Shown: positions 9,995-22,146 of the stretch, one piece after another
How the letters are laid out: every line of letters starts with the position of its first letter
Position numbering within the stretch: the stretch's first letter is position 1
NCBI RefSeq assembly: GCF_963676685.1
Contig: NC_092354.1
Location: 74,847,335-74,911,334 of the forward strand
Length of the DNA: 64,000 nucleotides
DNA from: Mytilus edulis
Lineage: Eukaryota; Mollusca; Bivalvia; Mytilida; Mytilidae
Direction: 5' to 3'
Made by a program: the position numbers and the translations under genes
Notes under the pieces: model-generated
Seen by the model: the letters and a program-made list of their open reading frames with translations, nothing else
The model's database searches: none
Told to the model about the DNA's origin: nothing

Positions 9995-12900
9995 ATGAGG
10001 TGCATAGGATTTGTAAAATGGTTTGGAGTTTTATTGCTTCTTGATTCACTTGTGTACAAAGGTATGTCTGTTAAATATTTCGAGAGCAAAGATTAAGTTT
10101 GAAAGAGTAGCCGGGGGCGTTTTACTTTCTTTATATCTTAATTTTTTCCCGTCGAGTTCGACATTTGCATAAAATTAAAAGACAGGAGTCTGCAATTTGA
10201 ACAAAATTCTAAACTGCGTGATCCCCTAAAATAAGTTACACCATTCACGGATTTTTGAGAAAAAAGTAATCATGAATAATTGTATCCATAGGAACATCCG
10301 TCAAGTGTTGATGGAGGTCGGTTGATTTTTGTTGTTGTTGATTTGCTGTCTCATTGATGATAACATCTACCTTCATCCGTATCCAAAATGATTGATTGAT
10401 TGGTTGTTGTTTATCTCCACGTTCAACACTACTGCTATGGTGGTCAGTTTTATTGGTGTCGGAAGCCGGAGTGCCCTGAGAGAACCACATGCCTTCTGTA
10501 GGAAAATTGACAATTCTAGACAATTAAGATTGGAGACGAGCGCACCTGCTCCTTGCGTGATTCGTAGTCACAGCCTCAGTGTTTACAGGCTAGTGTACAA
10601 GCTTGAACTATGCAGACCACTAGGCCATCGAGGCCACCGTATCCAAATGACAATTGGTATCACGTGATTAACATTTAAAGTCAGTTGCTGTTTCATCATA
10701 ATACCACTTAATCAATAAGGTATTATATATATAAGAATAAGATGATTTTTATTACTTTATTAGTAAAGTTAACGGTTGATCGTACGATTATAAATAAACT
10801 ATTAAAAGGGGTTTAAAATAAGTATATATAGATTCTACCACTGCATCGAGTGCCGAGCGTTTTAAATATTTTAAATTTAACTGTCGAGAGTGGATAAATA
10901 TCGTATTACACGAGATTTGGTGGTAGAATCTGTTTCTCTAATGATTTTCGAACAATATGCAGGCAAACGTATTCCTTCTTTTCGAATGATCTTCAAAAAG
11001 GTGTGTTCTTTCTATGTGACGTCATCAGGCATGGTCACCTTTTTTCATGCCGTCACAATAGGAAATTCAGAGGAAAGTAAGAACATTCGACGTCATAATC
11101 GGATTTTAACCAATACAAAACTGAGATGAAACAAACCACACGTTGATTAATTTTTTTATACAATGGGTGCAGAAAGGAATAAATTGACGAAGAATTAGAG
11201 AAACGTTTATTCAGTTTAATGCAAAATACGAAAATGTAATATAAGTCCTAGAAGTGTACATATAAAGTTATATTTGTAACCTGTATTATCAGGATTATAC
11301 ATGTAGAACCTCGGCTTCGATTCAGAAAACAATTTGGTGTATAAATTTTCGATTAATTGCTTTAACAGTGTAACATTACCGTTACTAATTTGACAATTTT
11401 AAAATCACGCATAATTAAATGACATTGAATTTGAACCTCCATTTTTATTCCCGCTATATAGATAGATATAATATTTAAGCGATGCAAGGCTTTAACTCAA
11501 CTATGCAAAGAAAATATATGAACAATTTCAACGTGTATAAAACGTATTTCTGGTTCTGTGTGTACAAATATGCGACACGTATTTCTGTTCCACTGTGCAT
11601 GACACGTATTTCTGGTCAGTGTGAACTTCGCGTGTTTCTAGTACAGTGTGTTCGGAACGTGTTTTTTTGGTTCTGTTTGTCCGACACGTATTTCTGATTC
11701 AGTGTGTACGACATGTATTTCTGCTTCTGTGTGTACGATACGTATTTCTGATTCAGTTTGTACGACATTTCTGGTTCTGTGTGTACGATACGTAGTTTTG
11801 ATTCAGTGTGTACGACACGTATTTCTGGTTCAGTGTGTCCGACATGTATGTTTGGTTCTGTGTATACTACACGTATTTCTGATTCAGTGTGTCCGACACG
11901 TATTTCTGAAATTACTGTGTCCGACACGTATTTCTGGTTCTTTGAATAGACTACACGTATTTCTGGTTCACTGTGGTCGACACGTATTTCTGGTTCAATG
12001 TGTACGACACGTGATTTCTGGTTCTGTGTGTACGACACGTATTTCTGGTTCTGTGTGTACGACACGTCTGGTTCTGTGTGTACGACATGAATTTCTGGTT
12101 CAATGTGTACGACACGTGATTTCTGGTTCTGTGTGTACGACACGTATTTCTGGTTCAATGTGTACGACACGTGATTTCTGGTTCTGTGTGTACGACACGT
12201 ATTTCTGGTTCAATGTGTACTTCACGTGATTTCTGGTTCTGTGTGTACGATACGTAGTTTTGATTCAGTGTGTACGACACGTATTTCTGGTTCAGTGTGT
12301 CCGACATGTATGTTTGGTTCTGTGTATACTAAACGTATTTCTGATTCAGTACACGTATTTCTGGTTCTTTGAATAGACTACACGTATTTCTGGTTCACTG
12401 TGGTCGACACGTATTTCTGGTTCAATGTGTACGACACGTGATTTCTGGTTCTGTGTGTACGACACGTATTTCTGGTTCTGTGTGTACGACACGTATTTCT
12501 GGTTCAATGTGTACGACACGTGATTTCTGGTTCTGTGTGTACGACACGTGATTTCTGGTTATGTTTGTACGACACGTATTTCTGGTTCTGTGTGTACGAC
12601 ACGTATTTCTGGTTCTGTGTGTACGATACGTATTTCTAGTTTTGTGTGTACGACACGTGATTTCTGGTTATGTTTGTACGACACGTATTTCCGGTTCTGT
12701 GTGTACGACACGTCTGGTTTTGTATGTACGATACGTATTTCTGGTTTTGTGTGGACGACACGTATTTCTTGTTTAGTGTGTCCGACACGTATTTCTGTGT
12801 TTACGACACGTATTTCCTGGTCTAGCGCGCATGACCAGTATGTAGCTTACTAAGCGTGTTATCCCTCCCTGAAAGATACATTATTATACAATATATGTGT

Positions 12901-15900
12901 CCGATTCATCTTTTGAAATAACCATTCAAAATTCAAATTTTGAATCACCTTTTATAAAATTCAAGATCTTATATGATTCAAACATGTGTTTCAAAATATT
13001 GGTGGTTTTGAAGTAGATTTGTATAGTTGTAAAATAGTGCATTGTTCAATTTTATGTTATTTAAACGTCACAAGACTGAATCAATACACATAATTGATTT
13101 GCTTTCATTCATTCTATCCATTGTTACATTCACATCAGTTGCTGAATTGTTCAACATTTTTCAAGTTTTAGATTTTTTTAAGAGGTTATTCTTGGAAATG
13201 AGGTTTGCAAGTCATCAGATTTAGTTTTATGGAATACGTGATCGGTTGCATAATATGATGACCTTTAAAACAACACTGAAACCTTATTAATTAATTTTTA
13301 AGATGTGAATCTGAAACAGACACCACTGTTAATCAAATTAAAAGATATGAATCCGAAACAGTCACCACTGTTAAATCAATTTAAAAGATATGAATCCAAA
13401 GCAGTCACCAGTTTGTACATATTCTGAATTATGTACTGAAATTAGACACCAATTAATGTATACATACTAAACAAAAAGAAATAAAAAAATTATGAACTCA
13501 TTTTCTATCTTACTATAAAGTATAGGTTTGGACCATTATTGAAGGTCGTATGGTGACTTGCCATTTAATTTATTAAACCCACGTCATTTGGACTCTGGTG
13601 GATAATCAAACCATATCTCCTTATACGTATACGGTATTGTTGAAAAAACTATGCTTATAAAACCTACAGTTCTATGTGCACATGTAATGACATGACACTT
13701 GGTCAAGTTTCTAAGTTATAAAATATATTTGACCAATGGTTTTCGTATTTGGTGATGTATCCCGGTTAGATAAGAATCGATTATCAATATGATATTGGGC
13801 CTCGGTGGCCAAGTGGTCTTAGTAGTTACTACATTTGTACTAGCCAGTCGACACTGAGGTTGTGATCGAGTTCGAACTCCGCTCGTGGCTCGTTTACTCA
13901 GGGCACTCTGGCTTCCTCCGTCAATAAAAACGGTCTGCTACGAAATAGCCTACACGCGGTGCTTAAAAGTGGTGTTAAAACACAAAAAATGAATCAAATC
14001 AATCCATTATTGTGTGATATCACGTGATAATACTTATCAATGTATCTTATAGGAGTAACTCGATAGGTGTCACATGTACAGTAGGATATGCTAATCCTTC
14101 CGTAGCACATGAGATGTCCCACGGATTCTTAATGGAGTTCGTGTTGATCAATTTTTAGTTAAGTTCTATATTGTGTTTTGTATACTGATGTTTGTCTTTA
14201 ATTTGTTCGTTTCTCTTTTATTTATTTCTTTTTTTTTTGGGGGGGGGGGGGGCATGGTATTGTCATTTCGTTCAACCATTTATCTTAACAGGGGAGGGTT
14301 TTTCCTTAAGAAATATATCCCGATACCTAAATTGATGAAAACAATTATTCTGCTCAACCTGTGGACAAAGTAATTTGATTGATAGCATTGAAAAACTAAA
14401 TAAAATTTAAAACAATCTACATTTATACACACAAAACACACAAGCAAAATTATCTATAAATGCATCGGTCAGCTATATTTCTTTTTATTTTGGAACGATG
14501 AATAAGAATCATTTTCAAAAAAAAATAATTTCACTTTTTCACGCTCCTAAGATGCTATAGCCAATTTACTCTGACGTTAATGGATTATCAATAAACAACA
14601 TACATAGTTTTACAATGCATAGTCAATCTAATTATATAGTTTAGTGTACATTGTTTTGCTACAACACCAATTTCCTAAACAACCTTAATGTTGTTTATAA
14701 CGTTAGCGGTATTAAATATAAAATCGAAAAGCTAAAAGAACGACATAACTGTCAAATCAAATATTGTTTATTAACGAGTAACATACGTTCAAGTCATCAC
14801 TTTTAACCGTATTTATTAATGAAAAAATACAAGAATAAAGTACTGTGTCGATACCATTGCTGATAGCCTGTGAGTACAGTCAGTGCTTCGGAACCGTCAC
14901 GATGTTATAACATACCTTTCGTGAACCGTCAGTTGATCAATTTACTAATTGCAGAATCTTAGGTTCCACCTTCTTAGGCAAACTTGACCTTAGATGACTT
15001 GGATGTGTTCGGTCCGTTTGGATCATACGTCTTTGCATGTTTTGGTTCTTATATACCCCATTGTTTATCAAATATATGGTTTTAGCGTTCCATTTGGAAT
15101 GAAATATCATACGGATGTAATCCATGAACACCCTCTACCCCAACCTCCAAAACCCCTGGACCGTTAACGCTGGATATAAAGTTATAGTAAGCATTCTGTA
15201 TACGAGATCTTTAATGTATATTCGTTTCTAAGAATCCAGTAACCCGTAAATAATTCGAGAATAATTATACATCTAGATAATGTGGGATCATCGTATGATT
15301 AAACTATTTATAAATTCTAAACACTAAAAAAAAAGGTTTCAGGTTACTTTCTTAATACGGATATAGCCAGTATCTATGTTAAAGTCATTTGACTCTGGTA
15401 TTGAAAACGATATGATGACGTTTATTGTTGAAACATTTAAATAGCAGCTGTTTGCTTGCTTCATTTGACTGTTAGCTGGAAACAGTATATAATATATAAT
15501 ATATTGCTTCAGTAAGATATGATATATAGAGATAGATATAATAATAAGATATAATAGATTAATATAACTTAAAGGACAATCATGTTTTGAACTCCCTTAC
15601 TGCACTCATAATTTGGATATCATTTTTGAAATAAAGCATGTTCAAAGCTAACATGTCTTGTCCTTATATGATATTTACTAATGTATTGCATCTTTTTTTT
15701 TTTACAGTGACTGCATTATGTCGATGGTCAAATGAGGGATGTTACGAAAACGAGGATTGTTGTTCTGAATCTTGTGAGCGAGCACACGAAGGGGCACACA
15801 AGAGGTGTTCTAAAAGTGAAATCAACCAACCATGCTACGCAGATTATATGTGTGAAGATGGCTTACAGTGTGGCCGGAAGTATAAATGTTGTACGCCATA

Positions 15901-16105
15901 TTGGGGAATTTGTAACTCGAATGATGAATGTTGCGGTTCGGAACACTTTTGTACTTTCCATAAGGGATTTACATATAAGCGGTGCCTTTTTCCTAGTAGT
16001 TTAGCAGTTAAGTCCAGAATTGACGCTACATTGTTTTTAGTTGTTATGTTATTTTGGGTACTACAATGTATTTATTACAGAACATGGCTGAATATCATCA
16101 TGTAA
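9995..16105 (+). CDS. Secreted or anchored protein with two cystine-knot-like repeats (2 exons)
   Basis: Exon 1 (9995-10061) encodes a signal peptide (MRCIGFVKWFGVLLLLDSLV) and ends phase 1 at donor GTATGT. Exon 2 (15708-16105) follows a long pyrimidine tract and TTTACAG acceptor, also phase 1, giving 154 residues. Two repeats share the spacing C-x6-C-x5-CC-x(3 or 5)-C-x10-C (Cys27-56 and Cys84-115), the inhibitor-cystine-knot spacing. They are separated by a segment with Cys65, 71, 77 and 83. Residues 130-146 are strongly hydrophobic (LFLVVMLFWVLQ), so the protein may be membrane-bound or GPI-anchored; the last residues are WLNIIM. The 5.6-kb intron is full of repeats. The knot fold is known in protease inhibitors, ion-channel peptides and defence peptides; I cannot say which applies. 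An in-frame Met at 15638 would skip the intron but lies upstream of the acceptor, so I disfavour it. Confidence 0.6.
10388..10645 (-). mobile_element. tRNA-derived SINE (MetaSINE-like), copy 1, full length
   Basis: On the minus strand the head carries an A-box-like TGGCCTAGTGG and a degenerate B box. A central domain with GGGCACTCCGGCTTCC follows, and the tail is built of CAATCAATCAATCA. The same layout is seen at 13797-14006 (+). The central block matches the bivalve SINE type I know as MetaSINE, from memory. It lies within the intron of the cysteine-knot gene. Confidence 0.7.
10876..11207 (+). repeat. Dispersed repeat 'family B', copy 1
   Basis: It shares blocks with 20629-20940 in the same order: TCTGTTTCTCTAATG, CCACACGTTGATTAA, TATACAATGGGT and AATTAGAGAAAC. 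The middle is diverged. The 79-residue ORF across it is not supported. Confidence 0.5.
11525..12820. repeat. 27-bp tandem satellite, about 47 units
   Basis: The unit is about GTACGACACGTATTTCTGGT plus TCTGTGT (27 bp). Variants include TTCAATG, TTCAGTG and CGATACG. Because 27 is divisible by three, long ORFs are open on both strands; these are read-through. Part of the array is itself duplicated: the block starting CGATACGTAG at 11785 recurs at 12248 (offset 463 bp) with an internal deletion. It sits in the cysteine-knot gene intron. Confidence 0.9.
13290..13423 (+). repeat. Three tandem units of about 42 bp
   Basis: Successive units share AAGATATGAATCCGAAACAG followed by TCACCACTGTTAA. Three copies diverge slightly; the last is truncated. 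Confidence 0.7.
13530..13625 (-). repeat. Dispersed repeat 'family A', decayed fragment
   Basis: Minus orientation: GAAGGTCGTATGGTGAC then TCATTTGGACTCTGGTGGAT and CATATCTCCTTATAC correspond to the reversed family A body. Confidence 0.5.
13797..14006 (+). mobile_element. tRNA-derived SINE (MetaSINE-like), copy 2
   Basis: The head has A box TGGCCAAGTGG and a B-box-like GAGTTCGAACTCC. The central domain GGGCACTCTGGCTTCCTCCG is followed by ACGAAATAGCC and the tail AATCAAATCAATCC. The head resembles a Ser/Leu-class tRNA, with an extra arm and damaged pairing, so this is a SINE head, not a functional tRNA. Confidence 0.75.
14007..15707. other. Rest of the cysteine-knot gene intron
   Basis: Unremarkable AT-rich DNA with a T-run followed by a 14-base G-run (about 14228-14252). 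No supported exon. The 64-residue minus ORF at 14937-15131 has no recognisable features. Confidence 0.4.
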
Positions 16106-16212
16106 AAGACTTATTTTTAAAAATACGTAAAAAGAATAGATTTAAAAAAAAAAGTGCCTGCTGTATAAATTATAAAAAATCAAACAATTTAAAGTATAAA
16201 CAGATATTAATT

Positions 16213-16386
16213 CGCCGTTTCAGAATCTAATGCATTCTGGGTAATATTTTAAAAGTGTACACCAAAACGTCGTGATTGGTTAAAAACGTCCTTAACAATG
16301 GAAATTCAACCAATGACGTGACGTTATTTTCATTTTGGGGTACAAACAATGAAATTACCCATAGTCCTTTAGATTCTGAAACGGCC
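16213..16386. mobile_element. MITE with about 16-bp terminal inverted repeats
   Basis: Termini GCCGTTTCAGAATCTA and TAGATTCTGAAACGGC are perfect complements, with AATT on both outer sides as a possible TSD. Inside, GTGATTGGTTAAAAACGT faces AACCAATGACGTGACG, i.e. two CCAAT motifs and CRE-like TGACGT cores. A decayed relative without the first terminus is at 17215-17335. Confidence 0.75.
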
Positions 16387-17214
16387 AATTGGCAAAACCT
16401 TTATTTTCGAATTCAAACGCGTAACTGATTTAAAGAGTTACCACCCTGAAGTAAGGTCTGAAACCTTAAGCAGGACGGTAAACATATGCAACCGATGCCT
16501 ATAATGTAGCTTTAGGATAACACGTGACTATTGTGATGAATGTGTATGGTAAGATGTTTCGTTTCACATGAATTTGTCATCGTTATAGAAGAAATGATAG
16601 CACCTTTAATCTGCTTTCAGGAGATAAAAACCAACCGTATCGTGTCTTATCTGCTACAACACAATAACATTATAATTAAAATGTAGAACTCCGATTTCAG
16701 ACAAGAAATTATTTTACTGTACATCCCTTAATACTCTCAATTAGATTGAAAAGGGTAAGACATATGTTGCCAAAAAAAGTTACATTAAGATAAAACCAAT
16801 TTTCTTTTTTATATAGTTGGTAAATTTCAACCATAAGTTCAATTTTTGCATATATTAATTTTCGCTTATCTAGACAGATTATTTGAAGCTATTTGCAGAT
16901 CAGATTTCATTTCTTTCAATATTCCATAAAAAAAGAAATGGGTATCTCGAATAATGATTTGTAAATAATTTTATAAAAACAATAAAAAAAATCTGTGCAA
17001 AACCATACATTTGCATTTAAGGCTCAAAATATCAGATGATAAACTTTCATTCAATAAAATACCATTCCTAACAGTTTCTGTTCAAGTATATGAACAATCG
17101 TTTTTTTTTTTTCTATAATCGTAGCTTTTTAACTCCCAACGATGTATAAAATAATTTTATTTTCTATGAAATCAAAATTAAGTTGTGATCTACTTTTTTG
17201 TAATTTGCAGTTTT

Positions 17215-17335
17215 AAGAATCTAATGCATGCAAGGTAATATTTTCAAAAGCGTAAATCAAAACTTACTGATTGGTTAGAAACGTTGTATGTTTAACCAAT
17301 GACGTGGCGTTATTTTCACAGTGGTATATTTCAGT
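17215..17335 (+). mobile_element. Decayed second copy of the 16213-16386 MITE
   Basis: AAGAATCTAATGCATGCAAG, GGTAATATTTTCAAAAGCGT, GATTGGTTAGAAACGT and AACCAATGACGTGGCGTTAT follow the same order as in 16213-16386. The right terminus is lost. Confidence 0.6.
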
Positions 17336-17387
17336 ATTTGTGTATTCATTTCTAAAGTCTTACCACTGTTCATTTCCTTTTAGTAGA

Positions 17388-18648
17388 CAGTGGCGTAGCC
17401 AGGGTTAAATAGATGTGGATGCTAAACTGTCGCCGAGCGGAGCGAGGCGAAAACATTTTGGGCCCATTTTATGCAGAAAATGATATTTTTCGGATGATTT
17501 TCCCTGTATGCATGTGTACTCCCCTAGAATCAGACACTGGATAAATTTTTGTTTAATTTAAAAAATCCCACCAATATATATATTTCTAAAAAGATTTTAT
17601 TGTTTTCTCGAAACTACCTTCATTTAGTTCAGAAATATTTGATGAAAGAGTGTCACACCGAATCTTATATTTCACATCTCAAAAACGGACCCATTACAGC
17701 GGCATTTACTTATTTATGGAACTTCGAAATATAGGAAGCGGAATTTGATCCAACCTATGGGTTGTTTGATTACTTTGTCTTAACGCGTTATACAGGGGTC
17801 ATGGAAATATCGGGCGTCCGTCCTGTCTTGTTAACGCTGTAATGTGTGTAAAATTCTTGCAAGATTTGTGTGAAACTTATATCAGAAATGTCTTTGACAC
17901 TTTCTAAAATAAGTCCGATTAAATATTTTTAACAAATTATGCCCCGTGGAAACATAGAATGATAACGGAAATCCTATTCCGTTTGCTAGATGAAGCTTTT
18001 ATTTCTCTTGAGCATGTTGAGATATTAAAATAAATATAAAGAAAAAAGTGCTTTTTTAGTTATTGCCCTCGTATCTTAGATATATATAAAATATGTGCAA
18101 TGCGGGGACATTGAAACTCTGTTATTTTATTGAAAATAAAATTAAATATTTGAACCTTAATAGAAATGGGTATTTATCACACTCCATTACAGTAAATACT
18201 AGTAGAGTTTTTATATCGTCGTCTTTCATGTCGCAGGAAACGATATCGGGATATGATTGTTTAGTTGTTTACTAGTAATCTTGCTATGTCACCGCTTTGC
18301 TTGGCTCAATTTTAGACCAAACAAGTCTGCAGGTCTGTGTATCGTCACCATCTGCGCTTGCCGTAGCCGACTGTGCGCTACGACGTAAACTTTTACGAAA
18401 AAGTAAAAGGCACTTTTCTGCAATTTACCCATCTTGTTTACATAAACTAAACGATCCTAAAGGAAAAACCACGCCTACTGCTTTGGAAATGATTGGATGC
18501 TGTTCTCATATCCTCACCCTTGTTACATTCGGATACCTCCGTGTGTATCTGCTGTGAACACATGCAATCATATATTTTTTTAATTTTTGTTTTGTCAAAA
18601 TGATGTGGATGCTTGAGCATCTGAGCATACATGCAAGCTACGCCACTG
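17388..18648. mobile_element. Non-autonomous DNA transposon, hAT-like termini, 5-bp TSD
   Basis: The 1261-bp element begins CAGTGGCGTAGC and ends GCTACGCCACTG, a perfect 12-bp inverted repeat flanked by GTAGA on both sides. GATGTGGATGCT occurs just inside both ends in the same orientation. The ORFs inside (up to 86 residues) show no transposase motif. CAGTGGCG termini resemble hAT-type elements; assignment to a superfamily is inference. Confidence 0.75.
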
Positions 18649-18779
18649 GTAGAATTTATTTCTTTTATTGTGACAATCAAAATGTTTGTTTGTGTATAGT
18701 TTGTGCCTATTTGCATATTATTGTTAAATGATGCATATATAATTGTTATTAAATTATTTTATTGTATTTAACTTCATAC

Positions 18780-19220
18780 ACCACCCCTGACTATTTAGAA
18801 AAACATATTTACAGCCATTAGTATGCCCGTCCTAGTCAATGGAGACATTATGTGTTACCCTTGACCGTCCGTCCGTCTGTCTGTCCGACCGTCCGTCCCA
18901 TTGTCGTTTCTGCACTATCAACGTAAGTTTGCCTCATAAGATTTTCATGAAGCGCATACACAATGTTGAGAACCAGACCTACCAGGCATAGTTCGAATTT
19001 GTGCAGTGAGTCAATTACTGTTTTAGAGTTATGCCTTTTACAACTTACACAAATACAAAACTGCAGCGGGGCAATCCTTTTTTCATATTTATTATTAACT
19101 TTTAAACCAAACTCTTTTATATCTATGATCTCTCCAAACACACACGCACACACTTATTGTTCGAGCCATTACATCTTAGCAATGTATATCATTGTGTTCT
19201 TCTGTCACCCATTGTATTAA
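18780..19220 (+). repeat. Dispersed molluscan repeat with CCGTCCGTCCGTCTGT head
   Basis: A pyrimidine microsatellite (GACCGTCCGTCCGTCTGTCT) is followed by CGTTTCTGCACTATCAACGT, AGTTTGCCTCATAAGATTTT and TTAGAGTTATGCCTTTTACA. I recognise this arrangement from other molluscan DNA. A remnant may lie at 23080-23120 (GCCGTTCGTCCGTCAAATCG). Confidence 0.5.
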
Positions 19221-19299
19221 TTGAAACTTTAATACCGACAACTCTTACTTCCCAACTTGGTGCACGCACTTTGCCTATATAAGTTATAAGATGGACCAA

Positions 19300-19485
19300 G
19301 CAGAGGCAGAACAAGGGAAGGGCGTATATATAAAAGAAGTACGCCTCCCTTTGGTCGTTAAACGGAAAAGTAATCCTGTTACTTCCTATTTATTCGTTTT
19401 AACACAAAATCATCAACAGAAAATCATTATATTTTATTCAATTACGCCCCTTTATAGAAATCCCAGTTATAGATCCGCCTCTGCC
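19300..19485. mobile_element. Possible short MITE
   Basis: Left end GCAGAGGCAGAACA and right end GATCCGCCTCTGCC are imperfect inverted repeats. No clear TSD. A 77-residue ORF spans it but has no recognisable domain. Confidence 0.35.
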
Positions 19486-19524
19486 AAAAAGATAAAATAT
19501 AAGTCATCATCTAATGATATCTAA

Positions 19525-20420
19525 TTAATTAAATTGGACAATTTATGTTTGTTTGTCGTCCAGTTGCAATTATTTCATTTAGAAATTAGGAGATACCGTA
19601 TATTTGACAATGACGCAAATATCCACCAGAGTTAAAATACACGTATTAAAACCCAATTAGTTTTATGCCTTTTACACAACTACTTTATTTGATTTACCTT
19701 TTGGATCTTAATCTTACTACTATTAACACTTGTTCTGATTGTATATTTCTATTCTAGAAGTGATTATAACAGCTGATTTCAGAAGACTGATGTTTTTCAA
19801 TATAACCTTAGAAAAACTTTCCTTTTATCGGTATTGACTAACGTTTTTCTGCTTCGTTTGATCAGTCGTCTTATTAAAAGTAAATTAAGAAAAAAATAAA
19901 CATTGTCAACACAATATAGCGACATTAAGTTAATATCGCGTAGCAACATGCTTATTGAATTTCATATGTATTGATTGGTTGAACAATACAATAATTAAGT
20001 TATTACACGGAAACGAATCCGATATAGATTTTCTATTTCCAAGCTTCTTGTTTACATAAATGATGTCAGAAAACAATTTACTATCAGATTTAAGAAGATT
20101 TAATTTGCCATGATCAATTAGTTCTATTTGTAATTATTGTCATTTGATATTTGACGATTACCGGTGTGCATACAGAGTTGACAGCACTTATGTTCGCGGA
20201 ATACTAAAGTGCCCGGATGATTGTTCGTGGAATACGACAAATCCCGGAAGATTGTGTTTTTATGAATAAACTGAGATTTGCTATATATTGAGTAATAATT
20301 GTCAGGTCGTGGGTGTAATATAAATGAATTACATACTTTCCGTGCACAATGAATTTCTATCAAAGTGTTTTCAAAACAACCTTGGAACTAATTTGCTAAA
20401 TCCGTAATTGACCCGAAAAA
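19525..20420. other. Intergenic sequence without recognisable feature
   Basis: AT-rich. The 79-residue minus ORF (20124-20363) shows no motif or splice context. Confidence 0.4.
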
Positions 20421-20583
20421 TAGAGCGCGGATCCAGAGGGGGGGGGGGGGGGGTTCCGGGGTTTGGAACCCCCCTTATTTTTGGACGATCAATGCATTTG
20501 AATGGGGACATGTAATTGGAACCCCCCCCCTTTTTGTCCTGGGTTAGGAACCCCCCTTTTTAAAATGGCTGGATCCGCCCCTG
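20421..20583. mobile_element. hAT-like MITE, GGATCC family, copy 1
   Basis: Ends GCGCGGATCCAG and CTGGATCCGCCCCTG. The interior has long G and C runs (GGTTCCGGGGTTTGGAACCC, GACGATCAATGCATTTGAAT). It matches 56081-56221 along its length. Confidence 0.7.
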
Positions 20584-20604
20584 TAGATTCTTACATTGAT
20601 ACCA

Positions 20605-20660
20605 GTGGATTATCGGATTCGAGATTTAACTATCGAGATTGGATAAATCCGATAATCCAC
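20605..20660. other. Short perfect hairpin
   Basis: GTGGATTATCGGATT (20605-20619) and AATCCGATAATCCAC (20646-20660) are exact complements around a 26-nt loop that repeats ATCGAGATT-like sequence. It lies at the head of family B copy 2. Confidence 0.8.
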
Positions 20661-20940
20661 GAGTAACTATGTAATAATCTGTTTCTCTAATGCTTAAAAA
20701 ATACATTTTCTTTTTTTGTTAACCGAAAATCCCCTTGGAGTGCCTTTCACATTGCACGAAGTTGTCAGTTTCATTAACACCTGTAAGCATATTTTGATTC
20801 ATTCAGTTGGCTTAAAAAGTCATGACCCTTAATATCATCCAATGATCTTTTGAGGTCACCAGCAACCACACGTTGATTAAAATTGTTTATACAATGGGTT
20901 CGGAAAGGGATAAATTTCCATAAAATTAGAGAAACATTTT
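20629..20940 (+). repeat. Dispersed repeat 'family B', copy 2
   Basis: It shares ordered blocks with 10876-11207: ATCTGTTTCTCTAATG, CCACACGTTGATTAAA, TATACAATGGGTTCGGAAAG and AATTAGAGAAACATT. Confidence 0.5.
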
Positions 20941-22140
20941 CACGAGTTGTTTCCCTTAGGAGAAAACATATATTTTCTCTGATAACAAAAAGCTAGCGGA
21001 ATGGCAAATTTATCTGCGTAATGTGGGTGATTTTTAAGTTTTAAAAAGTCTTAAAAAGTCATATATGTGATACTTTGTGTGCTCGCATGATTCGCCTTGA
21101 CTAAAGATATTTTTGTGGGGTTCCTTGACCAATGTTCTTATGGGTTGTGCCAGTACTCCAGACGATTTAATTTGTAGTGCTTGGGCTACATGTAGATTAG
21201 TGGTTTCAGAAACTTCGATTACTTTAAGCACTGTGGCTTGCAATTGTCACATAATCGGTAAATACTAGTTGGAATGTTTATGTCGTCTTTTTTTTTGTAA
21301 AATGTTGTGGTCAAGCAACTATTCCAACAACTTAAAGTGTTAAAAAATTGAAATGAATAATTTGATTGATAGCTTCGGAAAACAAAACAAAATATGTTCG
21401 CTCTTTGCGTGAAATTGTTTTCTAACTCAGACGAAAAACCATAGGCCCCCTTGAAATTAAACGGTTGCTCCAAAATGTGTTGAACCATACATATATATGA
21501 CAGTTTCAGCTTGGAGTAAGAGTAGTGGGGCTTCTCCACTCACAAGTTCGTGAATAATGTCATTTTGCTTGTTTAATGTCTGCGAAAAATCTGTAAAATT
21601 CTTATTGTCATCATAGTCTAGTAAAAATAATGTCAATAATACCTTACTTACATGTTATATTTAATCAAATTTAAGTTGAAGAACACCTTATATCAACACA
21701 TAGTGTTCTTTGTTTTGTAGGAATATCAGGGAGACACCTTTAATTAAGAATTGGACTGCACGATTTTCTGCTTTTTTGTTTGGTTGATGTCTCTTTAACA
21801 CATTACATGTGTACATCGGTCGTGTACATCCCCAATTCATTAAAGAATAACTGACAACAAATAACAACAAATACGAAAAATACCTTATTAATAATTCAGC
21901 TAGTTTTTTGCTTGGTTAGCCTAATCATGTATCCCTGTGTTGGTGGTGTATGCCCTTATATTTTACAATTATAGGTTGTTAGCTCGTGAGAGAGCTTTCA
22001 CATGTTCTTATACATTGTGACTTGTATGGAGAGTTGTTTGAAATGATTGACAGATGTATCGGTAAAGTGTGTAGTTCATACTCGACCTGTGCCCACCGTC
22101 AACATAGAATGAGAAAACGAATGTTAAACATACAATATAT
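20941..22140. other. Intergenic sequence downstream of the defensin-like gene
   Basis: Several minus ORFs of 60-106 residues occur, but none has a recognisable domain, splice context or repeat match. Confidence 0.35.
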
Positions 22141-22146
22141 AAATGA

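Noticed and set aside
11616-12229. ORFs of 184 and 193 residues on opposite strands
   Set aside because: They are translations of the 27-bp satellite, whose length divides by three; no start context or non-repetitive domain.
13797-13890. tRNA gene
   Set aside because: A and B box-like words are present but the cloverleaf pairing is broken and SINE domains follow; a second copy has the same body.
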